Below, in pieces: positions 56,058-64,000 of a stretch of DNA of 64,000 nt. Location: positions 1 to 64,000 of the forward strand of contig JANVAS020000239.1 of NCBI GenBank assembly GCA_027563935.2, in the 5' to 3' direction. Positions within the stretch are counted from its first letter, which is position 1, and each line of letters begins with the position of its first letter. The DNA comes from Costus lasius (taxonomy: Eukaryota; Streptophyta; Magnoliopsida; Zingiberales; Costaceae). Position numbers and translations under genes: made by a program. The notes under the pieces were generated by a model. The model made no database searches, had not been told where the DNA came from, and saw nothing but the letters and a program-made list of their open reading frames with translations.

Positions 56058-57253
56058 TCCATGTCCAACATGAATAACCCATTGTTAATTGAACCAGTTG
56101 CATAAACAATATTATCATAAGATAAAACACACTTTGAAATATTGCATTCAAAGGAAAATCCTTTCCTGACAAGAGCAGGAATAGAGATAATATTTTTAGT
56201 AATACTGGGAACAAAATAACAACTATTTAGTTCCAATACAAGTCCAGATGGCAAAGAAATGAAATAGTCTCCTACAGCAACAGCAGCAACCCGTGCCCCG
56301 TTTCCTACTCGTAGGTCTACCTCATGCTGTCCCACCTGTCTTCTTCTCTTGAGTTCCTGTACATTTGAACAAATGTGAACTCCACATGCAGTGTCCAACA
56401 CCCATGAAATAGAAGAAGATGTAAACATGACTTCAGTCACGAATATACCTGAGCCAGAAGCGATGCTTCCCCTCTTATCTCCTTGGAGCGCTTTACAGTC
56501 CTTTTTCCAGTGACCCAACTGGCCACAATGGAAACACCTGTATTCCTTGGACCGCTTTACCTTCTGTTTCAGAGCCTTACTGTAGTTCTTGACCGGGGCC
56601 TTGCCCTTCTTCCCCTTCTTCTTGTTCCTAGAAGGAACCAGTAAGATAGAGGTTGAAGGCTTTCCCTTCAGAGTTTCCTCAGTAGTCAAGAGCATATTGA
56701 GCAGCTCTGCCGGAGTACAGTCGATTTTGTTCATATTAAAGTTAATAATGAACGCGTCGAATGAAGGCGGGAGAGACTGCAGAATAATATCTACAGCAAG
56801 CTCCTGGTTGATGGTATGCCCCAGTTTTTCTAGAGCCTCTTTGTGCCCAATCATCTTGAGCACGTGAGCTCCCACTGGGCTCCCTTCAGCCAGTTTGCTC
56901 TGAAAGAAGAGCTTCGTCAGATTATAGCGCTCTGTCCTTGCCTGTGCAGCATACAGCATCTTGAGGTTCGCTATAATTTCTATAGCCGACATATCCTCAT
57001 GCTGACGCTGCAGCGGTGGCGTCATAGACGCTAGCATCAGGCAAGCGACATCAATGCTATCATTGACGTGCTTTTCATAGGTTTCCCGAACCGCCCTTGC
57101 GGCGTTCGGAGCGGGCAGCGGCGGTATCGCCGACTCGAGGACATACAGTTTCCTCTCTGCCTTAAGAACAATCTTAAGGTGTCCGTACCAGTCCGAGAAG
57201 TTTGGCCCAGCAAACTTCTCCCTTTCCAGTAGGGATCGCACATTGAAGCTCAT
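56045..57253 (-). pseudogene. gag: Gag-protease of copia E
   Basis: On the minus strand this starts at ATG 57253 (MSFNVRSLLEREKFAG), the only family copy here with ATG at this place. It holds the gag domain (residues about 10-230), the knuckle CFHCGQLGHWKKDC, and the protease with DTACG and VDLRVGNGARVAAVAVG. A one-base loss near 56050 shifts the frame to a stop at 55982. Confidence 0.88.
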
Positions 57254-59061
57254 GGTGTTCGTTGCTGCAGGAATCTACAACAATGCAAGAACAGCAAGGT
57301 CAGTATCAATGTTTAGAATCAATTAGGACTTAAGAATGATTCTTTTTCTCACTATTTTATCTGGCTGAAAAATCCAGCAAAACAGCCCAAAAGAGTAGAA
57401 CTCTTTTAGTGAGATGGGATCCAGATTTCATACTTGGTCTCCGCATCCCGCTCAGGCTAGATAAGATGCACAGAGAGTACAAGCACTAATCTCTGGTAGG
57501 CAGTCCCTGCCAATCGCCAACCCGTGCGATTCCCCTTCATCTGGGCGATCCAGCAGACTGTGCCAACTGAGTTGGTACAACACAATCTCTGATCCCACAG
57601 ATGGCTGCCTCCATGTGCTACCATATGCGCCACATATGTAGCCTACATGGCCAAGCTGACCCGACCTACACCCTGGACCACCACGTGCTATGCTGAGCAA
57701 CGAGAAGCGATAAATCCCTTCTCTGTAACACGCAGGTGAAATCACACACCGTCTGAAGATAGATGGACGTGCCCACTGAGTGGGTACAACACGGCTCCAA
57801 CGATAATCAGAACAGTGAGGTTTCGCGTCAGAAGGCTTACGAGCTTGATATTTAATCGTTGGATTTTAACGGTCTTTTATCTTCTTCACTATCATGCAAT
57901 TCCTATGGTGATAGCAGAAGATAAACTAATCATGCAATTCTAATATTAAACAATAAAAGAAAGCATGGATCTTATGTGGTAAAAGCCCATAGCCTAAGTA
58001 AGACCTTAAATAAACTTAAGTCTTCACTTGCTTTTGCTGCTCATCTGGCCCAAACCAGGGCCCAAGCGCCATCTGCAGCTCTGGTGCGCCCACCAGGAAT
58101 ATGCGCTAGGTCCTAGGGACGAACCCTAGACCTCCCACCTGGTCTAGCCACTGCTGCATGCGCCTCTGCCAAGTGTGCTCAGTGCTCTTGTCTGATTAAT
58201 TTACATGTTAATCTATCTAGACAAGATTGACTCGCAGGTCAATTACATTTTATAAATTAAATGCAATGTGATTCGCAGATCACAATATAAAAATTAATTT
58301 ACAAAATTTACCAGGCACGCAGGCCCCAGCACAGCACACATTTAACATGGGCAGCCCACATAAGATTAAATAAACAGGTAATGGCATCAAACATCAGCAT
58401 GTGATCCAATAAGAAAACAAAATTTCGAAAACCGCATTGGCATCAATTTTAATTTTCTTATATGCCCCCACAACCTTACAACGGTACAATAATAGGGATC
58501 CACTCATCCAATCTAGTCAGATCCTGTGCCCTTGCATGCACCAAGTCCTAACTGACTTGAGTCAACCCAGTGGTCAACTATGCATGCACCAAGGGCTGAA
58601 CAACCACGATGAGGTCTGGCAAATGGGTGTGAGCCCGGGCCTAACTCATGTGCGTTCAACAGACGTCTCAACCAGACATCGCTACACACCTATGATGCAG
58701 CCAACCTATAGCCACCTCTCGCTTGCGCAAGGGTGCTATCTGGTCGACCCATCTAGGCTGTCAGATGGTCTGATCAGACTAGTTGGATCTAACCTAGAGG
58801 ATGACTTCAACCCTACTAACCCGTCTAAGGGTTTATAGTAGGCGCTTAGTCTAATGATAGGCGCGCAAGTGATATTCTTTTGATAAAACATCAACAACAA
58901 AGATCACAAAGATGCGCCTAGTGTGAAACATGCGCAAACATAAAACATGTGTAATCATATTCGCATGTAAGCTATAGATCTAAGCATGTTTTGCAAACAA
59001 GGATCACAATATAGCATTAAGCAATCATATGCATAGATATAAACGAAGCTCTGATACCAAT
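57254..59061 (-). other. Leader of copia E
   Basis: About 1.8 kb, noncoding. On the minus strand it holds the primer site TGGTATCAGAGC (59048-59059), the T-arm-like stem-loop (58111-58130, stem CTAGG/CCTAG, loop GTTCGTC), the twin hairpins near 57770-57790 and 57560-57580, AAAAGAGT/ACTCTTTT (57389-57407), and a pyrimidine-rich stretch ending GTTGTAG before gag. Confidence 0.82.
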
Positions 59062-60756
59062 TGAAGGAACCCCTTTCAAGAGGGGGGGGGGCGAAAACCC
59101 TATTAGGGTGGCGCATAAAATTTTGCAAGCGGAAGAAGGGCTTTCATAGATCTTTATGTCGCATATGATCAACTTAGATAGATATGAGAAGGATCCATAC
59201 CGTCGCCATCCCTTGGATGGTGTCTTGGAAGAAGAAAGCAAAAGAGATCTCCTCCAAAGGTTGTCGCACACAAGTGGAAGAAGGCCTACTTCTTTGGGGC
59301 GATTTGTGCTAGCAATGCTCCAAAGCTTCCTTGATCGTTTCAGGGATGATGAGATGAAAAACTTGGCCGAATCCTCTTGACGTCAACCTTCACGCCGACA
59401 GCCATGAGTCGTCCAATGCCAAGAGCGAATTAGCGAGAGGAATAGAGAGGAGGCGTTGCAAGTGAACGTGGAAACGTTCCCACTTTGAAAACCGAAAGTT
59501 CCCAAAATAGCAAGCCTTGATTACATGCGTTATGCGTTCACCAAGTGAACCATGCGCAACTCTCTTCACCCACCTGAACCTTGCGCTCAACTCATGAGCC
59601 GGTTCAAGATGTTTGGTTCAATGACCAAACCAAATCAGCCCAAACATTAAGTCTAGATCGAATTAGACCCTAAGGTCCTAGATCTGACCATTCATCTCCA
59701 GATGCTTCTGATCTGATCGATCTAGCATCAACACTCTCGATCGAAGCTTACCGATCTCAAGCCCTAATCAATCAAACATGATCAGACCAGATCTCACTTA
59801 CAATCAGAGTTTAAATCCCTTTAAACTGAACCGAAACAATTCAGTCCACACGATCTGACTTAAGTAAGCCATATCATCAAATTGTGCGACCCTGAGGGTT
59901 TCCTTTAAATGTCGGTAACGATAACTTACGTTATCACGATCAGTGAGGGGTATCTAGCAACACATCACTGTCTCCCGATATAAAGGAAATAGTCTTCCAA
60001 GACTACACCCAAAACACAGCTCAAGTGTGAATCCTTTTCACTAGGCATGCATATTTCCTTTGCCACTGGATGTTCTTATTGGACAAGCGTGTCAAGTTTG
60101 TAACTCCAATATGATGAGCATGATTAGATCAGATGAACATAGTCACCTGGGTATGGCCATACACTTTCTCAATCATCTCAGCCGGGGGGGCCCCTTTAGA
60201 ACACCACACTCCTTAAACAAGGAGACGGCAATCCTATGTCTATCACTAGTGCCCTAACCTGACTCATGATCATTATCCAAGATAGTCTATAATCATTATG
60301 TTTCAAATGATATTGAATTATCTCAAAACAATGACAATCATCATTTAGAAACACAAGTGATCTCAAGTCAGAGGAGATGTGCCACTTGTAGCAATCAAGG
60401 AATATTCACATTGTGACAAGCAATTGAATATCCTAGTAGGGTCTGTCCAGTACATCCAATGTACCCATGAGTCTACATCTTATTCCATGCTCGAAGCATC
60501 CTATAAGATTAGAACACATATTAGTCTTAACCATATCAAGGCTGTCTCATGTTCACCAAGATATCTCGACTAAGGACTTTACTGCATGTCAGCCTAGCTG
60601 AACAGCTTTGAGACATTATTCAGAAGTACACTTATTATAGCAGACAAGGTAACAACCTGAATAACAACCATGCCTTTATAAACATAAGAGTTTATTACAT
60701 GATACTGATACAATCCCAAAGGCCTCAAACATTAGCCTTAAGGGCATATCCCAACA
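59062..60756 (-). repeat. 5' LTR of copia E
   Basis: It is 1695 bp, a near copy of 51659-53349. The 4-bp length difference equals the poly-G difference (10 G at 59082-59091 versus 6). Confidence 0.92.
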
Positions 60757-60761
60757 TCGGG

Positions 60762-62211
60762 AGTAATCCCTATAGGCTGTAAGTGGATCTTCAAAAAGAA
60801 GAAAGACATGGATGGTAACGTAGTTACCTATAAGGGCAGGCTAGTTGCGAAAGGTTTCAAACAAATCTACGGGATAGATTATGATGAAACTTTCTCTCCT
60901 GTAGCCATGTTCAAGTCCATTCGGATTATTCTCGCGATAGCTGCATATTATGATTATGAGATCTGGCAAATGGATGTGAACACCGCTTTCCTTAATGGAA
61001 AACTGGAAGAGGATGTGTATATGACACAGCCTGAAGGTTTCATCAATCCATCAGAACGTCATAAAATATGCAAATTAAAGAAGTCCATTTATGGACTAAA
61101 ACAAGCATAAAGGAGCTGGAATATTCGTTTTGATGAATCAGTTTGTGAATTTGGTTTCATAAAAAATGAAGATGACCCATGTGTATATAAAAGGTTTTGT
61201 GGGAGCGTGATTACTTTCCTAGTCCTCTACGTCGATGATATCTTAATCATTGGAAACGATATTCTTGAACTGCATGCAGTCAAAGCATGGTTAAGAAAAT
61301 GTTTCCAGATGAAAGATTTGGGAGAAGCAGCCTATGTATTAGGTGTGGAGATCTACAGAGATAGATCTAATAGGCTTCTCGGGCTATGCCAGAGTACTTA
61401 CATCGATAAGGTCCTGGAGAGATTCCATTTAGAAAATTCTAAAAGAGGATATCTTCCAGTCAGACATGGTCTGAATCTTTCCAAGAGCCAGTGTCCTCAG
61501 ACACAGTCTGAGAAAGATGAGATGGACAATACGCCTTATGCTTCGGCTATTGGGTCCATCATGTATGCGATGTTATGTACTCGCCCAGACGTCGCTTACG
61601 GGTTAAGCGTGACTAGTCGTTTCCAAAGTAATCCAGGGAAGACACACTGGATTGCAGTCAAGAACATTTTGAAATATCTTCGGAGAACCAAAGATATGTT
61701 CTTGATATATGGAGGTCAGGAAGAACTCAGTATTGAAGGATATACTGACGCTTCGTTCCAATCTGACCAAGATGATTTCCGATCGCAATCAGGCTATGTT
61801 TTTAGCTTGAATGGCGGAGCAGTGGTGTGGAAGAGTTTCAAACAATCAATTGTTGCTGATTCCACAACAGAAGCCGAGTATGTTGCAGCCTCAGAAGCAT
61901 CTAAGGAGGCAGTATGGATTCGTAAGTTCGTTCAGGAACTTGGTGTTGTTCCTTCGAGTGCAGATCCATTGGTTATCTTCTGTGATAACACTGGAGCGAT
62001 TGCACAAGCAAAGGAACCACGGTCACACCAGAAGTCCAAGCACATACAGAGAAGGTTTCATTTGATCCGTGAGATCATAGATCGAGGAGAGATCAAGATC
62101 TGCAAGGTACATACAGATGACAATCTAGCTGACCCGCTTACAAAGCCTCTGGCACAGCAGAAGCATGAAAAGCACTGTAATAATATGGGTTTGAGATTTC
62201 TCAACCATTAG
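60762..62211 (+). pseudogene. pol: RT-RNase H part of copia D
   Basis: It continues 49233-51658 after E is removed. RT motifs DMDGNVVTYKGRLVAKGF and QMDVNTAFLNG come before a TAA at 61108-61110 (TCA in B). The catalytic YVDDILIIGND (about 61228-61260) and a complete RNase H follow, ending NMGLRFLNH at 62211. The QMDVNTAF form (K to N) is seen only in this copy. Confidence 0.9.
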
Positions 62212-62231
62212 TTTAAGTGCAAGTGGGAGAT

Positions 62232-62772
62232 TGTTGGGGTATGCCCTTAAGGCTAATGTTTGAGGCCTTGGGATGTTATCAGTATCATGTATAAACTGTA
62301 TATGTTTATAAAGGCAATTGTTGTTATTCAGATTGTTGCATTATCTGCTGTTATATGTATACCTCTGAGTAATGTCTCAATGATGTTCAGCTTTGCTGAC
62401 ATTCAGTGTTGTCCTTAGTCGAGATATCATGGTGAACATGAGACAGCCTTGGTATGATTGAGACTAATATGTGTTCTAATCTTATAGGATGCTTCGAGTA
62501 TGGAATAAGATTTAGACACATAGGTGCATGGGATGTACTGGACAGACCCTACTTAGGATGTTCAATTGTTTGTCACAATGTGAATAAATCCTTATAAGCA
62601 AGCAAGTGGTATATTCCCTCTGACTTGAGATCACTTGTATTTCTAAGTGATGATTGACATTATATTGAGATAGTTCAATATCATTTGAAAGATAATGGTT
62701 ACAGATTATCTTGGATAGTGGGCATGAATCATGTTAGGACACTAGTGATAGATATAGGATTGCCTCTCCTAG
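62232..62772 (+). repeat. 3' LTR of copia D, first part, cut by F
   Basis: It is 541 bp, equal in length to 40858-41398 and differing at two positions by eye. It is preceded by AAGTGGGAGAT. It breaks off at CTCCTAG, where F begins. Confidence 0.92.
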
Positions 62773-64000
62773 TGAAAGTCCCAGTTCAATAAGGGGGGCC
62801 GAAACCCTAAAGTGGCGCATACAAAACATGGGCAGCGGATACTAGGGTTTCATGGGATCGATGCATGTATTATGATCAACATTAAAACTTTTGAATGCAA
62901 GAAAGAATGCGATTCATACCATGGCCATTTCTAGATGGCGCCTTGGAAGCAAGAGAACAAAAGAGGTCTCCTCCAAATCGTCACACACAAGATGATCAAC
63001 GGCTTGCTCCTTCTTGTCGTCCCTTGTGCTAGCAAGGATCGTCCAAGGTGTCTTTGATCGTTTGATGGGAAGAGAGAGCTTTCCTTGCTTGGCGATCTCT
63101 CTTTTTTTTTTTCTTCTTTCGTCTACCACCTTTTCTCACATGAATGTGTGAAGAGCCAAAGGCAAAACGGCGACAAGAGGGCGAGAGAGGGGCGACGTGA
63201 GAGAGATGTGGTCACGTTGTGACATGCTATCTAAAAATAGCAAAACCATCTCAACGTTCAAGTTACCCCAATCGCAAATGCCAACTTGAACCATACGCTC
63301 ATCCAATGACCTGGTTCAAATCGATTTGGTTCAATAACCAAATAAACCAAGCAATTAGTCCAGATTATAATAAACCCCTAAGGCTTAAGATCTGACCATT
63401 GATCTCTTGATGCTCCTGATCTCACTGATCTAGCATCTATTCTCTCAATCGAAGCTTACCGATCTCAAGCCCTAATCAATCAAACATGATCAGACTAGAT
63501 CTCACTTACAATCAGAGACTAAATCCCTTTAAACTGAACCCAAACAATTCAGTCCACACGATCTGACTTAAGTAAGCCATATCATCAAATTGTGCGACCC
63601 TAAGGGTTTCCTTTAAATGTCGGTAACGATAACTTATGTTATCACGATCAGTGGGGGGTATCTAGCAACACATCACTGTCTCCCGATATAAAGGAAAGAG
63701 TCTTCCAAGACTACACCCAAACCACAGCACAAGTGTGAATCCAATTCACAAGGCATGCAAATTTCCTTTGCCACTGGATGTTCTTATTGGACAAGCGTGT
63801 CAAGCTTGTAGCTCCAATATGATGAGCATGATTAGATCAGATGAACATAGTCACCTGGGTATGGCCATACACTTTCTCAATCATCTCATACAGAGGGGGG
63901 GGCCCAATTAGAACATCACACTCCAATTAAGGAGACGGCAATCCTATATCTATCACTAGTGTCCTAACCTGACTCATGATCATTATCCAAGATAGTCTAT
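62773..64000 (-). mobile_element. F: minus-strand copia LTR (element or solo LTR), truncated by the window
   Basis: It begins TGAAAGTCCC, the complement of an LTR end GGGACTTTCA as in B, and follows the family LTR in reverse for 1228 bp to the window edge. It contains a T10 run near 63102 and a G-run near 63895. Whether an internal region follows cannot be seen. Its left target site would be CCTAG or similar. Confidence 0.85.

Larger units (their letters stand above)
51659..60756 (-). mobile_element. Element E: minus-strand Ty1/copia retrotransposon inside D
   Basis: E is 9098 bp, flanked by TCGGG (51654-51658, 60757-60761). Its LTRs are 51659-53349 (1691 bp) and 59062-60756 (1695 bp), with about 15 substitutions by hand count and one length change in a poly-G run (6 versus 10 G). 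On the minus strand: primer site (59048-59059), 1.8-kb leader, gag-pol and polypurine tract. The coding region has a one-base deletion near 56050 and a TAG near 55338. Confidence 0.93.
38516..64000 (+). mobile_element. Element G: copia-type LTR retrotransposon, 5' part only, hosting element D
   Basis: An LTR from TGTTGGTGTATATGC (38516) to TATTTCCAACA (40691), followed at 40693 by TGGTATCAGAGG, a tRNA-Met type primer site, then 150 bp of leader that element D interrupts at 40858. The rest of G should follow after D, beyond the window. Its class (copia) is inferred only from LTR ends and primer site; no coding region is visible. Confidence 0.7.
40858..64000 (+). mobile_element. Element D: Ty1/copia retrotransposon, host of J, K, E and F
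   Basis: 5' LTR 40858-42527 (1670 bp), leader, gag-pol in two pieces (49233-51658, 60762-62211) and the start of the 3' LTR (62232-62772). The LTR pair differs at 2 positions over the 541 bp available by hand comparison. Removing E and one TCGGG copy restores the pol frame exactly. Two nonsense codons remain (50835-50837 TGA, 61108-61110 TAA). Its right end is outside the window. Confidence 0.92.

Noticed and set aside
62914..63129. Minus-strand basic frame in LTR F
   Set aside because: It comes from a low-complexity stretch with a T10 run inside an LTR.

Overview
The window is plant genomic DNA made entirely of nested LTR retrotransposons. I found no host gene, no structural RNA gene and no bacterial feature. 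Plant origin is inferred from the families present: a Tekay/Del-type chromovirus with a C-terminal chromodomain, an Athila/Tat-type Ty3/gypsy element with a tRNA-Asp primer site, long-LTR Ty1/copia elements and a TRIM-like miniature element. The species cannot be told from this.

I use letters for the elements. Left block (1-38515): H is a decayed minus-strand Athila/Tat-type gypsy element. Its pol lies at 32567-38000, its primer site at 38128-38145, and its 3' LTR is split into 1-326 and 30666-31094. Inside that LTR sits I (327-30665, minus), a gypsy derivative that kept gag but lost nearly all of pol. Inside I's 5' LTR sits copia A (3829-30147, plus; target duplication AACTT). A's pol is split by C (9220-17454; target duplication GCTTA). 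C is a chimera of a Tekay gypsy body and TRIM sequence whose two outer ends are the same 175-bp TRIM LTR in inverted orientation. A's 3' LTR is split by copia B (19965-29065, plus), whose junction has no target duplication but a 7-bp filler.

Right block (38516-64000): copia-type G starts at 38516 inside H's 5' LTR and shows only its 2.2-kb 5' LTR and leader start. Copia D begins at 40858 inside G's leader. D's long leader has taken two solo LTRs: J (42791-45956, minus, same gypsy family as C; target duplication GGTTA) and K (46453-48141, copia; target duplication CTGTG). D's reverse-transcriptase region is split by minus-strand copia E (51659-60756; target duplication TCGGG). D's 3' LTR is interrupted at 62773 by another minus-strand copia LTR, F, which runs off the window.

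A, B, D and E are one copia family with 1.63-1.70-kb LTRs and an unusually long leader of about 1.8 kb. The leader carries conserved hairpins, including a T-arm-like stem-loop with covarying stem bases and a constant GTTCGAC/GTTCGTC loop. Every pol reading frame is broken by an insertion, frameshift or nonsense codon; only the gag of I is a full-length open frame. Deletion of the insertions restores reading frame exactly in A and D, which supports the boundaries given.

The most unusual object is C: a gypsy body capped at both ends by inverted TRIM LTRs, inserted as one unit with a perfect 5-bp target duplication.
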